Both the position numbers and the translations under genes were made by a program. This document shows, one piece after another, positions 28,441 to 39,560 of a DNA stretch of 64,000 nucleotides. Numbering within the stretch: the first letter of the stretch is position 1; every line of letters starts with the position of its first letter. This DNA comes from Pseudo-nitzschia pungens (lineage: Eukaryota > Bacillariophyta > Bacillariophyceae > Bacillariales > Bacillariaceae): contig CM074764.1 of assembly GCA_037355855.1 (NCBI GenBank), positions 2,604,001-2,668,000 of the forward strand, written 5' to 3'. The notes beneath the pieces are model-generated. The model had not been told where the DNA came from and did not search any database. It saw only the letters and a program-made list of their open reading frames with translations.

Positions 28441-29740
28441 TGGGTGCAGAAATGCCAGGTGATAGGTTGTATGCTGGGAAACAGAGTACGGCAGCAACAA
28501 CAGGTCCAGTGTTGGTCTGAACAACGAAAAGCTCCAGGGGAACCAAAAGAAAAGACTGGAGCACTACCAGAAGAGTCACGTTGGAAACCCACAGAGGTGC
28601 TCTGGGGGTACAGAATTTAGAAACTCCAGTAGACCACTGCAAATCGTGTAGAAACTGGAATGAGTCCAAGTGGTAGACTTAAGCACCAGGGAGCAGAGGA
28701 CTGGCTTGAAAACAAGGACCTTGAGCGAGACACTTAGGGACCAGGGAAGCTGCTTGCTGGCAAACAGGGGCTTTAGTAGAAACACTGAGGAACCGGGGGA
28801 TATCAATGGCAGGGCACACTTAAAAGGCTCAGGAGGGAACTTGAAGTTCAAAATCGCAAGTACTTATAAGTGGAAACAGTATCCAGGGGCAATTGGCTTG
28901 AAAACAGGGACCTTGAGCGAGACACTTAGGGACCAGGGAAGCAGTAAAAACAGTATCCGGGGGCAATTGGCTTGAAAACAGGGACCTTGAGCGAGACACT
29001 TAGGAGGTACTTAGGGATCGGTTGGTCTTGGCTTGAAAACAGGTGTAGTAGGGGGAGCCTTAAGCAAAAACACTTAGGGACTAGGGGGCTTGGCTAGGAA
29101 ACAGGGGTACTCTTAAGTGATAAACACTTAAGGAGTGGTGGGCAATTGGCTTGAAAATAAAGGGGGAACTGGAAGATATGCTCGCGCGAACTTGCAAGTA
29201 CTTAAGGATCAGCGCGTAGGAACCTTCTAGAAGGGGGGATTTGTATGTGTTCGACAACTTCAACTTGAAAAGACTTAGGGAACTCAGCAAGGAACCTTGA
29301 AGAATGTAGAACGTTAAGTGGATATCACTTAAGGGGCTTGAAAGACTGTATAGCATTAAATAATAAGGTAGCTTGAAAACAGATCGAAAAACAAACTGAG
29401 CTCGGAGACAAAGAGAAAGAACAGAATCAGCTGTAGAAATTAGTACTGCAATTGCTGTAGAAAATTATGTGTCCTTGTTTTCGTGTTGCTTGTTGCTGCC
29501 GAAGCGATCGACCGACCGACAGGAAACAAGGAACCAAAGCAACCAAAGGAAGCAAGGAGCAGCCAAACAAACAGCAGAATCAGATAGGGGAGGTCTCTGT
29601 TAATAGGTGTAGTGCTTGGTGTTGTTGTAGGAGCTTTAGAAGTGAGTGAGATATCAAAGGGGAAAGTTGTGTAGAAATCTACGTGTTTTAAGTACTGGAA
29701 CATCGGAACGTCGGACAAAATCGCGCGTCGCAAAATTGTA
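28441..29740 (-). other. 5' UTR of MA
   Basis: Minus-strand equivalent of P 10107-12180: 5' terminus near 29740, box-and-hairpin array (about 28680-29400), then a segment near 28480-28640 shared in antisense with the LTR elements (TACGGCAGCAACAACAGG... and CACAGAGGTGCTCTGGGGGT). No gene. A conserved short open frame starting MGFQRDSSGSAPV occurs at 28592, as in M3 and (MGFERAFSGSAPV) in P; it may be incidental. Confidence 0.75.
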
Positions 29741-30294
29741 GAGCCTTGAAATCAAGCAGAGGCAAGAGAGGCCAAGGAACCTACAGAGGCAGTGCGCCAA
29801 TCAGGATTGTCCGGAAAAGCCTGAGCATAAACAGGAGGGATGGCAGTCTGGCAAATATCATGGATAGATTTCGTGTCTTTGCCCTCCTTCTTGCTGAAAA
29901 AGTGTGTGGGGCTAGGGCATCCAGCCCATGAGCAGGAACCTGTTGGAGATTTGCGAAAGGCTTGAATTGCAGGAGGTATGGGAGACCTGCCAGAACAGGG
30001 ACCCTTACCATAAAAACACCAGAAGAAGGAATCAGAATGAGCCCTGTTTGCAGCAGCCAGAGCTTCCTTGCGTTGGGATTGGCGTGCTTTCGGCTGAGAG
30101 GGATCAGACTTCTGGGCAGAGGAAAAGGCAAGAGTAGATTGCTTGAGGATAGATGAAGCAGGGACCTTGCCTGAGGTCACAGAACCCATTGGTGTGTGTC
30201 CAGACGGCTGTTGGCCTGTCAGCTGGGAGCCTGACTGCAGGGATCCTGGCTGCTGGGAGCCTGACTGCGGGGATCCTGGCTGCTGGGAGCCTGA
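29741..30294 (-). pseudogene. M2 ORF1, middle part
   Basis: M2 ORF1 between the MA and M3 insertion sites. It holds the end of the GSQQP repeat region, the KVPASSILKQSTLAFSSAQ segment and the Cys/His cluster (FFWCFYGKGPCSG...). In frame with 4697-6630 across MA and with 38172 onward across M3. Confidence 0.88.
30278..30294. repeat. TSD of M3, left copy (right copy 38172-38188)
   Basis: GGCTGCTGGGAGCCTGA on both sides. The target is the GSQQP-coding repeat of M2 ORF1, so the exact TSD length is slightly uncertain because the site is itself repetitive. Confidence 0.88.
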
Positions 30295-30312
30295 TAATAA
30301 TAATATACGTAT

Positions 30313-32223
30313 TTAAATAACTTTAATCACCAAAGGTGAAACTAAATTACTCAGTCTGTAACCAGACTTTACCGTCGCCTCCATCATAGAGTCAGGACCC
30401 CAAGTGGCAGAACGACAAATTTTCAAACAAACCTTGACATTGGATTCAGCCATAGCTGGAACCATAGTGGACTGGGACTCCAAGACCTGTTCATCACCAT
30501 CAGGGCCAACTGCAATAGCTCTCAAGACAGCTGACTTGTTGACACGTCCCCGAATAGACCTAGCAGCAAGGCCAAGCTCTCTTTGAAGACGTTCCCTGCG
30601 CATCCTGACACGAATCTGGGAAGCATTCTGGTTGTGAGGTTTGCCTTCAGCAAGAAGTGCATCCACCAGGCCTTGATTGAAGGAGTCTCTCCAAGAGGGG
30701 GCCAATTTTTTCACTGCCCGGTATTGCCTGTAAGCTTGTTTCAGGTGGAGGACAGCACTGGAAAGATCACAGTGTTCTCCTTTGTAGAGAGAAAGCTTGC
30801 ATGCCAGCCTTTTCAAAACAGTATGACTGGTGGACACACCCTGTCTCAGCTTAACAACACGCCGCCAAAAGTCAATTGTATCACGATAGACTTGCAGCTT
30901 TGGTGACCATGGAACCAGACCAGCTCTTGTGTGGCAAAGGTTTTGTTCAACAGAGAGCCTGAGAGAGGTGGAGGTTTCATGGAGGACTTCATATGTGGTG
31001 ATGAGATCAGCGCGCACAGAAATATCCCCAGACTGATACTGAGCCAGGAGGTGTTCCAGCTTAGCTTGGAGAGAAAACACTCCAGCCTTGAGAAAGCTGT
31101 GCCTGACACGCTTGAAATACCGTTGGCGCCGATGAGGGTGGGAGGACTGGAGTTTGGAATGAGAGAAGCTCACGGGAGGTGGCAGGTGTTTGCCCATGAG
31201 GCTGCAATTACAGACTTCAATCCAAAGCATTCTGTGGTCCGATTCCATACCATAGGCGCCACCAAAGGGACAATACCCAGCCCTGAGAACATCAACATTC
31301 TCAGAGACCCAAATGGCATCAATTGGTGTTCTGGTAGTGTTGCGGTTGTGAGTGGCAGGAGGAGAAGACTGACTATGAAGGGTAAGAATGGCATCTCTGA
31401 AACCAAGAGCCTTGAGCTCAAAAGACAAGCCATCAGTCCGAACATCAGCATTTTGATCAATCCCAAGAATGACCTGGTCACCTGCACCCAGACAGACCTG
31501 AAGGGCAGCAGTCAAATCCCTGTGAAAGAGAATGCATGGGTTGGGACTGAAAAGATTTTCAGCTGCTTGAAAGTATCGGTACTGTTGATTCCAGACGGAA
31601 CCAAGGTCCCTGTCATTTTCAACAGGGCAGTAAGCAGAAAACATAGTGACAGTGTAACCATCCCTGCCCTGAAACTTGACAAAGGACCATCTCCCAAGAC
31701 CAGAAGGATCAGCCCCATGGGCAATCTTGTGGGAACTGAACAGTTGATCAATGGAAAACCCTGTACCACCAGGCTGAAGCCATGAACAGTCAGAAGCTTC
31801 ATGCTTGTTGTTGGCAAGATAGGAAAAACTTGAGGGACTGATATTCTTCATGCGCCGATTGAAAAGATCACATGGCAGGAGTTTGGATTCATTCAAACAA
31901 TGTTCAGCAAAAAGAGCCACACTGGCATTGCTCTTGACAAATTGACGGGAGTTGTGCTTGGACATGGACATAAAGGCAGCTCTGCGCTGTGGTCCAATGT
32001 TTTGGAAAGTGATGATGGTGGAGTTAGAGGATGGAGCTTGAGGGAAGGAGTGACCAAAACTGTCAGAATCCTTAGCAGCAAGAGAGTCTCCATGAAGAGT
32101 TAATTGGACAAACTGAGAGACAGGGGAAGAGGCGGAGGAGGAAAAGGGAGAAACAGTAGAAGCATTGATAGGATTTGGAGTGGAAGGCATCCCATCAAAC
32201 CTCATACCAGAAGAGCTAACCAT
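30313..32223 (-). pseudogene. M3 ORF2, endonuclease part only
   Basis: 636 codons: ATG at 32221-32223 overlapping the ORF1 stop, complete endonuclease motifs, linker up to VPAMAESNV, then a switch to 3' UTR sequence that happens to stay open to a stop at 30313. The junction has ATGT microhomology. The product would be an endonuclease without RT. Confidence 0.9.
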
Positions 32224-35200
32224 GATCAGAAGGAAACCCAGTCTGTCGCAGGGATGGAAGAGTTGCCGGAGCTGATTTGGTGGAAACATTGGCATGGCTC
32301 AAATCACTGACACTAGCATCATGGCTGGAGGAGAATGCAATTGCAGCAACTCCAAGCCTCAATGCAGAGGCTGCGTCTTCCCCACCACCGGCAGCAGGAA
32401 CTGCAGTTGAGGAATCAGGAGAGGCCACAGGGAGGTCACCAGCCATGGCATTCTGGGGAGGGTCAGGAACTGCAGGGGGAACTTCAGGAGGAATACCAGG
32501 AGAGGCATCAGCCTTGGCAACATTGGAAGGATCACCTCCAGTAGGAACACCACCTGCAGGCGCTGAAGCCTGGACATCAGTGAGATTGGAAGTACCGGTT
32601 GCTAAAGTATCCATGGATTGAGAATCATCAAATCCGCCACCACCACTGTCAGCACGGGCTTGGAGGTTAAAGTGCAGATCCAGATCAAAGGTGAGGTCTG
32701 GGGCAAGGTCAACTGACAAGTCATCATCAACAAGTTCCCAATCTCTTGCATCCCCATCACCAAAAAAGGGAAGAGAGTCATCCTGCAATGGATCTGCAGC
32801 AGGTTCAGTTTCCACAACACAATTGGCAGCAGCATCCCAATGGTAGGCTTCCATTTCAGTCAAGCACTCAGAAGAGAACCATTGTCGAACACAAGAACCA
32901 TAATGAGCTTCCAGTATAATAGGCAGGAAAGACAACATGGCCATTGCTTCAGCCATGGTAGTGATATTGTACAAAGCAAGGATCTCGCCTCGGTATGAAC
33001 TGGTATCAACAGAAAGAAAAAGAGGCCATGACCAATTGTCACGGGTTCTGATACCCAGAAGCACACTGCGCAGTGTCTTCAAACCCAGCCCTTGGCCCAG
33101 GTCAACTGGAAGATCAAGATCAACTACCCCCAGAACAGGAGCAGTTTCATGGCTCTCAATAAATTTAGCTTGGCGGTGCTTAGCCTGGCGAACAGTCTTG
33201 AGCTTGGAGGGGGGAAGAGGTCTGTCAGAAGGATTGGTAGCTGTCTCAATAAACTTGTAAAATTTACCATCAGGGAGAGAGGCAATGTCTGAAGGTTTGC
33301 ACCGATTGAACTGGGCTTTGAGGAGCTTAACAGTTTGGGCGCGCTTTGTAGCATCACACAAAACATGTGCAGCCAGAACAGGATTGGGATCAGGAGTTCT
33401 GGAGTTGTCAAGGCTGATATTCTTCCTGATAACAGCAATAGGACATGCCTGAAACCTGGGATGAGTCTGAAGCAATTCGTTGTAGTGGTCAAGATCAAAA
33501 CTCTGCATGTAAGATCCAAGGAGAAAGCCACAGGTGACAATAACTGGGGCCTGTATGTGGTCATATTTCAGGTCCATGTCACGGTCTCTGAGCCTCTGGA
33601 GCAATTGTGCTGAAAAGAGTTTCTCCAGGGAAGCACTGTGTCCCAAAAAGAAGCGTAGATGAGGAGCAGTTCTGCTGCGAAGCCAGAGCTGAGCAACATA
33701 CAATTCCAAGGTCTTCCTGTCAGGAAGTGTCGTCCAAAACTTGGTAACAGGCTTGGCCTTGGGGTTGAGCCTGGCTCTGGAGGGAAAAACATACAACACC
33801 AGACGCTTGTCAACAGTCCATAGAAGATCCAAAGCTTCCTTGAGAGACTTGAGCAGCTCATCATATAGTTCCCCAGGGTGTTGTGACATCAACCTTGGAA
33901 GGGACAGAGTGACATAAGAACTATGAGAACACTTGGTTCCAGCAGTTACATCCACTGGAGCTCTAGAATCACTGGAGCAAACCCCTCGGCGTTGGAGGAA
34001 ATGCCCAGCAGAGGAGGACAAGACAGTAGCATCACCACCACCAGGAAGAAAGGACACTGATTTGGAAGGGGAAGATTTGGAAGTGGAAGCATCATCAGCC
34101 ACTGGTGGCGCAGGTGTAGGAGGTCGCTTCTTGAAATGCCAATGAGAACCAAGCACCTGATTGGCTGCCCACCATACTTTGCCTTCAGTGCTAGGCAAAA
34201 GGTTGCCCTCACAATACAGGTCATCAAAACACTCAGGAGACATCTTGACCAAACCAATAAGACATTTCTTCAGAGCCTGGCCAGGTGGTTGCTTGGTCCA
34301 GGCTGGGGCAGAGCCTTGAAAGCAAGCAGAGGCAAGAGAGGCCAAGGAATCTACAGTGGCATTGCGCCAGTCTGGAGTGTCCGGAAAAACCTGAGAATAA
34401 ACAGGAGGGATGGCAGTCCTGCAAATATCATGGATGGATTTTTTGTCTGTACCCTCCTTCTTGCTGAAAAAGTGTGTAGGGCTTGGACACCCAGCCCATA
34501 ACCGTTTACCAGTTGGAGATTTTCGAAAGGCATGAATTGCAGATGGGATAGGAGACGTGCCAGAACAGGGACCCTTACCATAAAAACACCAGAAGAAGGA
34601 AGCGGAATGAGCCCTGTTGGCAGCAGCCAAAGCCTCCTGGCGTTGGGATTGTCGTGCTTGCTGCTGAGAGGGATCAGCTTTCTGGGCAGAGGAAAAGGCA
34701 AGAGTGGATTGCTTGAGGATGGAGGAAGCAGGGACCTTGCCTGAGGTCCCAGAGCCCTTTGGTGTGTGTCTGGACATCTGTTGGCCTGGCAGCTGGGAGC
34801 CCTGCTGCTGGGAGCCTGAGGACTGGGAGCTGATCAGCTTGGGGTCTGACAACAAAGGATCTGACGACTGAGATCCTGACAGAGTACCCGACTGCGGAGG
34901 ACCTGACTGGGAGCCTAGTTGAGAAGCTGTTGACAGAGAAGAAGTTTGCAAGGAATCCCCTGGTGCAGATTCCCCTGGTGCAGATTCCCCTGGCGCAGAT
35001 TCAGTGCCAAGCATCTCAACATCAGAGAGCACACCTGCAGAAGAAGAAGTCTTCAAGGAATCCCCTGGAGCAGGTTCAGTGCCAAGCATATCAACATCAG
35101 AAAGCACACCTGCAGATGAGGACTCAGAAGAAGATGAAGACATATCATCAACAGAAGACCCATGCAAAGAGGATGAAGAGGATGATGAGGCAGAGGAAGA

Positions 35201-35404
35201 GGATGATCTGGTATCAAGAGTAGGGGAGGGAGTAGTAAGAGCAGAGGTGACACGAGAATGTCGTGGAGGGGTCTTTTGCACAAATGGGCGCTTGTTAGAC
35301 CGAGTCCCAGAGGCAGACCTAGCAGAAGAAGGAGGTGTGGAGGATCTTTTCTTTCGGGAAGCTGTTTGGGAGGTGGGCCACCCCTTAGTGGGAGGGGGAG
35401 GCAT
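32216..35404 (-). CDS. M3 ORF1 protein (1062 aa), intact
   Basis: Same family as P ORF1, unbroken; closest to P in the N-terminal part, sharing the LGTEPAPGDSLKTSSSAG block that MA lacks. Start MPPPPTKGWPTSQTASRKK at 35404. The stop is the TAG of ATGGTTAG at 32216-32223. Together with M3 ORF2 this copy would express ORF1 and a solitary endonuclease. Confidence 0.88.
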   Translation of the reverse strand: MPPPPTKGWPTSQTASRKKRSSTPPSSARSASGTRSNKRPFVQKTPPRHSRVTSALTTPSPTLDTRSSSSSASSSSSSSLHGSSVDDMSSSSSESSSAGVLSDVDMLGTEPAPGDSLKTSSSAGVLSDVEMLGTESAPGESAPGESAPGDSLQTSSLSTASQLGSQSGPPQSGTLSGSQSSDPLLSDPKLISSQSSGSQQQGSQLPGQQMSRHTPKGSGTSGKVPASSILKQSTLAFSSAQKADPSQQQARQSQRQEALAAANRAHSASFFWCFYGKGPCSGTSPIPSAIHAFRKSPTGKRLWAGCPSPTHFFSKKEGTDKKSIHDICRTAIPPVYSQVFPDTPDWRNATVDSLASLASACFQGSAPAWTKQPPGQALKKCLIGLVKMSPECFDDLYCEGNLLPSTEGKVWWAANQVLGSHWHFKKRPPTPAPPVADDASTSKSSPSKSVSFLPGGGDATVLSSSAGHFLQRRGVCSSDSRAPVDVTAGTKCSHSSYVTLSLPRLMSQHPGELYDELLKSLKEALDLLWTVDKRLVLYVFPSRARLNPKAKPVTKFWTTLPDRKTLELYVAQLWLRSRTAPHLRFFLGHSASLEKLFSAQLLQRLRDRDMDLKYDHIQAPVIVTCGFLLGSYMQSFDLDHYNELLQTHPRFQACPIAVIRKNISLDNSRTPDPNPVLAAHVLCDATKRAQTVKLLKAQFNRCKPSDIASLPDGKFYKFIETATNPSDRPLPPSKLKTVRQAKHRQAKFIESHETAPVLGVVDLDLPVDLGQGLGLKTLRSVLLGIRTRDNWSWPLFLSVDTSSYRGEILALYNITTMAEAMAMLSFLPIILEAHYGSCVRQWFSSECLTEMEAYHWDAAANCVVETEPAADPLQDDSLPFFGDGDARDWELVDDDLSVDLAPDLTFDLDLHFNLQARADSGGGGFDDSQSMDTLATGTSNLTDVQASAPAGGVPTGGDPSNVAKADASPGIPPEVPPAVPDPPQNAMAGDLPVASPDSSTAVPAAGGGEDAASALRLGVAAIAFSSSHDASVSDLSHANVSTKSAPATLPSLRQTGFPSDHG

Positions 35405-36720
35405 TGCACCGAGGGCAGAGACACCAGCTGCGGTTGAGGGCAAAGGTCGGGGCAGGAGAAGCACCGGTGGAGATCAAAGCAACAACTGAAAAGCAGGCAA
35501 TTGGGTGTTGGACCAACAGCAGACACGCCTCTTGGATGTGCAAGTGCCAGGTGAGGACAAAGGCCGGAGCTCTTGGATGTGCAAGTGCCAGGTGATGACA
35601 AAGGCCGAAGCAGGGGAAGCACCGGTTGATGACAAAGGCCGGGGCAGGAGAAGCACCGGTTGATGACAAAGGCCGGGGCAGGAGAAGCACCGGTTGAGGG
35701 CAAACAACAGCTGAAGAGCAAGCAATTGGGTGCTGGACCAACAGCGGACACACCTCTTGGATGTGCAAGTGCCAGGGGATGACAAAGGCCGGGGCAGGAG
35801 AAGCACCGGTTGAAGGCAAAGGCCGGGGCAGAAAAAGCACCGGTTGAAGACAAAGGCCGGGGCAGGAGAAGCACCGTTTGATGACAAAGGCCGGGGCAGG
35901 AGAAGCACCAGTTGAGAGCAAAGCAACAACTGAAAAGCAAGCAGTCGGGTGTTGGACCAACAGCAGACACGCCTCTTGGATGTGCAAGTGCCAGGTGATG
36001 ACAAAGGCCGGGGCAGGAGAAGCACCGGTTGAATGCAAAGGCCGGGGCAGAAGAAGCACCGGTTGATGACAAAGGCCGGAGCAGGTGAAACACCGTTTGA
36101 TGACAAAGGCCGGGGCAGGAGAAGCACCAGTTGAGAGCAAAGCAACAACTGAAAAGCAAGCAGTTGGGAGTTGGACCAACAGCAGACACGCCTCTTGGAT
36201 GTGCACGTGCCAGGTGATGACAAAGGCCGGGGTAGGAGAAGCACAGGTTGAAGGCAAAGGCCGGGGCAGAAGAAGCACCGGTTGATGACAAAGGCCGGGG
36301 CAAGGGAAGCACCGGTTGATGACAAAGGACGGGGCAGGAGAAGCACCGGTTGAGTGCAAACAACAGCTGAGAAGCAAGCAAATGGGGGCTGAACCAACAG
36401 CAGTCACGCTTCTTGGATGTGCAAGTGCCAGGTGATGACAAAGGCCGGGGCAGGAGAATCACCGGTTGATGACCAAGGCCGGGGCAGGAGAAGCTCCGAT
36501 GGAAGACAAAGGCCGGAGCAGGAGAAGCACCGGGTGAGGGCAAAGGCCGGGACAGGAGAAGCACCAGTTGAGAGCAAAGCAACAACTGAAAAGCAAGCAG
36601 TTGGGTGATGGACCAACAGCAGACACGCCTCTTGGATATGCAAGTGCCAGGTAATGAAAAAAGGCCGGGGCAGGAGAAGCACCGGTTGAGGGCAAAGGCC
36701 AGGGCAGGAGAAGCACCAGG
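35405..36720 (-). repeat. 34-bp minisatellite of M3 upstream of ORF1
   Basis: The longest array in the window, with runs of 34-bp units (for example unit boundaries at 35603, 35637, 35671) and 110-120-bp spacer units. Three overlapping minus-strand frames stay open for about 300 to 600 codons. The encoded repeat is Pro/Cys/Leu-rich (PAPAFV, RCFSCPGL, PVLLLPRPL). Confidence 0.9.
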
Positions 36721-38171
36721 TTGTATGCTGGGAAACAGGGTACAGCAGCAACAACAGGTCCAATGTTGGTCTGGACAAGGAAAAATTCCACTCGAACCAA
36801 AAGAAAAGACTGGAGCACTACCAGAAGAGTCACGTTGGAAACCCACAGAGGTGCTCTGGAGTTACAGAATTTAGAAACTCCAGTAGACCACTGCAAATCG
36901 TGTAGAAACAAACTGGCTTGATTCAAAGACCTTGAGCGAGGCAATTAAACCAGGGAAGCTGCTTGCTTGAAAACAGGGGCTTTAGTAGGAAAACTTAGGG
37001 ACCAGGGGAGATCAATGGCAGGGCACACTTAAAAGGCTCAGGAGGGAACTTGAAGTTCAAACTCGCAAGTACTTATAAGTGGAAACAGTATCCAGGGGCA
37101 ATTGGCTTGAAAACAGGGACCTTGAGCGAGGCACTTAGGGATCAGGGAAGCAGTGGAAACAGTATCCGGGGGCAATTGGCTTGAAAACAGGGACCTTGAG
37201 CGAGACACTTAGGGACCAGGGAAGCTGCTTGCTTGAAAACAGGGGCTTTAGTCGAAACACCTAGGGACCAGGGGAGGGCTTGTGTCTTGAAAACAGGGTC
37301 ACACTTGAAGTTCAAGTTGGGGTTGCTTAATAGCAAAAACACTTAGGGATCCGGGAACTCGTGAACACTTAGGGACCAGGGAAATTGTAGTCTTGAAAAC
37401 AAGGGGCTGTAGTAGCTGTAGTCTTGGAAACAAGAGTGCAATAAGTAGGAGGTACTTAGGGATCAGTTGGTCTTGGCTTGAAAACAGGTGTAGTAGGGGG
37501 AGCCTTAAGCGAAAACACTTAGGGACTGGGGGGCTTGGCTAGGAAACAGGGTAGCTCTTAAGTGATTGACACTAGTAAGAGCAGGGGGCAATTGGCTTGA
37601 AAATAAAGGGGAACTGGAAGATATGCTTGCGCGAACTTGCAGATTCTTAGGGATCAGCGAGTAGGAACCTTCTAGAAGGGGGGTGTATATGTGTTCGATC
37701 TTGAAGAATGTAGAACGTTAAGTAGGTTCAACCCTGAAGAATGTAGAACGTTAAGTGGGTATCACTTATGGGGCTTGGAAGACTGTATAGCGTTAAATAA
37801 AAATATGGCTTGAAAACAGATCAAAAAACAAACCGAGCTCGGAGACAAAGCGGAACTGAAGCAGAGCTGCTGTAGAAATTAGTACTGCAATTGCTGTAGA
37901 AAATTATGTGTCCTTGTTTTCGGTCGTGTTGCTTGCCGACCGACCGACCGACAGGAAACAAGGAACCAAAGCAACCAAAGGAAGCAAGGAGCAGCCAAAC
38001 AAACAGCAGAATCAGATAGGGGAGGTCTCTGTTAATAGGTGTAGTGCTTGGTTTTGTTGTAGGAGCTTTAGAAGTGAGTGAGATATCAAAGGGGAAAGTT
38101 GTGTAGAAATCTACGTGTTTTAAGTACTGGAACATCGGAACGTCGGACAAAATCGCGCGTCGCAAAATTGT
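36721..38171 (-). other. 5' UTR of M3
   Basis: Box-and-hairpin array plus the conserved 5' terminus. At 36830-36905 it includes the block CACAGAGGTGCTCTGGAGTT ... AACTCCAG, a perfect 8-bp stem, that is also found in the TR-GAG element at 44235-44290. No gene seen. Confidence 0.75.
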
Positions 38172-38733
38172 GGCTGCTGGGAGCCTGACTGCGGGGATCC
38201 TGGCTGCTGGGAGCCTGGCTGCTGGGAGCCTGGCTGCTGGGAGCCTGGCTGCTGGGATCCTGTCTGCTGGGAGCCTGTCAGCTGGGGGTCTGACGGCAGA
38301 GTACCTGACGGCTGAGAGCCTGACTTCTGGGAGCCTAACTGAGAAGCTGCTGACAGAGAAGAAGGCTGCAAGGAATCCCCTGGAGCAGATTCAGTGCCAC
38401 GCATAACAATATCAGAAAGCACACTTGCAGAGGAGGACACAGAAGAAGAGGAAGACATATCGTCAACAGAAGACCCCTGCATAGAGGATGAAGAGGCTGA
38501 GGAGGCTGATGAAGAGGATGATCTGAAGAGGATGATCTGGTAGCAAGAGCAGGAGAAGGAGTGGCGCGAGCAGAGTTGGCACTAGAATGTCTTGGAGGGG
38601 TCTTTTGCACAAATGGGCGCTTGTTAGACCGAGCCCCAGAGGCAGACCGAGCAGAAGAAGGAGGCGTGGAGGATCTTTTCTTCCGGGAAGCAGCTTGGGA
38701 GGTGGGCCACCCCTTATTAGGAGGGGGAGTCAT
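38172..38733 (-). pseudogene. M2 ORF1, N-terminal part with frameshift
   Basis: Start MTPPPNKGWPTSQAASRKK at 38733. A 14-bp tandem duplication (GAAGAGGATGATCT at 38511-38524 and 38525-38538) shifts the frame inside the poly-Ser segment; the correct frame resumes as QGSSVDDMSSSSS. A run of GSQQP repeats follows up to the M3 insertion. Confidence 0.88.
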
Positions 38734-39560
38734 TGGACCAGAAGGGGAGCAGCTGATTGCAGAGACACCAGCTGAGGGCAGAAGGAACAACAGGAACGCT
38801 GCTTGGATGACACAAGCCTGGGCCAGAGAAGCACCGGTTGAGGGCAAATCAACAGCAGAAAACCTCCAGTGGAGTGCAGAAGCAACAACAGAGACGCCGC
38901 TTGGGTGCAGAAATACCAGGTGATGACAAAGGCCGGGGCCGTAGGAACACCAGTTGAGTGCAGAAGTAACAACAGAAACGCCACTTGGGTGCAGAAATGC
39001 CTGATGATGACAAGAGCCGGGGCAATAGAAGCACCAGTTGAAAGCAGAAGCAACAGCAGAAAACCTCCAGTGGAGAGCAGAAGCGACAACAGAAACGCCG
39101 CTGTGGATGTAGAGGTGCCAGGTGAGAGCAAAGGCCGGGGCAGTAGAAGCACCAGTTGAATGCAGAAGCAACAACAGAAACGCCACTTGGGTGCAGAAAT
39201 GCCTGAGGATGACAAAAGCCAGGGCAGTAGAATCACCAGTTGAGTGCAGAAGCAACCTCAGAAACGCCACTTGGATGCTGAAAAGCCACAGCAGAAAAGC
39301 AACCAGCTGGGTGCAGGAACAACAACAAACACGCCGCTTGAATGTAGAAGTGCCAGGTGATGACAAATGCCGGGGCAGGAGAAGCACCGGTTGAGGGCAA
39401 ATCGACAGCAGAAAACCTCCAGTGGAGCGCAGAAGCAACAACAGAAACGACACGTTGGATGTGGAGGTGCCAGGTGATAGCAAAAGCCGGGGCAGTAGAA
39501 GCACCAGTTGAATGCAGATTCAACTATAGAAACGCCGCTTGGGTGCAGAAATGCCAGGTG
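38734..39560 (-). repeat. Diverged minisatellite upstream of M2 ORF1
   Basis: Same kind of array as in MA and M3 but with more variation: units with AAAGGCCGGGGC and GAAGCACCAGTTGA alternate with CAGAAGCAACAACAGAAACG spacers. Several minus-strand frames are open here too (up to 389 codons including ORF1). Confidence 0.8.

Larger units (their letters stand above)
6631..29740 (-). mobile_element. MA: near-complete LINE, split by P
   Basis: Minus-strand copy inserted into M2 ORF1. Its own length after removal of P and one P TSD is about 11.55 kb. It has the full 5' UTR (27224-29740), an intact ORF1 (24029-27223), ORF2 in two parts (21670-24036 and 6935-10106) and a 3' UTR (6631-6934). Besides the P insertion, ORF2 has an internal deletion of roughly 0.3 kb near 9500 that shifts the frame, so MA was probably already defective for retrotransposition in cis. 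Confidence 0.9.
30295..38171 (-). mobile_element. M3: LINE with most of ORF2 deleted (7.9 kb)
   Basis: Minus-strand copy in M2 ORF1 with TSD, full 5' end and tail. ORF1 is intact and preceded by the minisatellite. ORF2 is cut after the endonuclease and linker and joined to the 3' UTR near 30436, removing RT, RNase H and the knuckle (about 3.6-4.2 kb). Because both ends and the TSD are intact, the deletion probably existed in, or arose with, the inserted copy rather than being ordinary 5' truncation. Confidence 0.9.

Noticed and set aside
26809..28524. 571-codon minus-strand frame as a separate gene
   Set aside because: It is the minisatellite read in another frame, running on through the ORF1 N-terminus out of frame. 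Kept only as evidence that all frames are open.
30420..30450. M3 ORF2-3' UTR junction as a spliced intron
   Set aside because: The junction retains GTC from one side and CAAGG from the other; the removed segment does not start with GT and end with AG at the observed joint.
35405..36720. CRISPR-like array of ~34-bp repeats
   Set aside because: Units are mostly adjacent with no unique spacers of constant length, the locus is eukaryotic with introns, and no cas genes are present. It is a minisatellite in a LINE.
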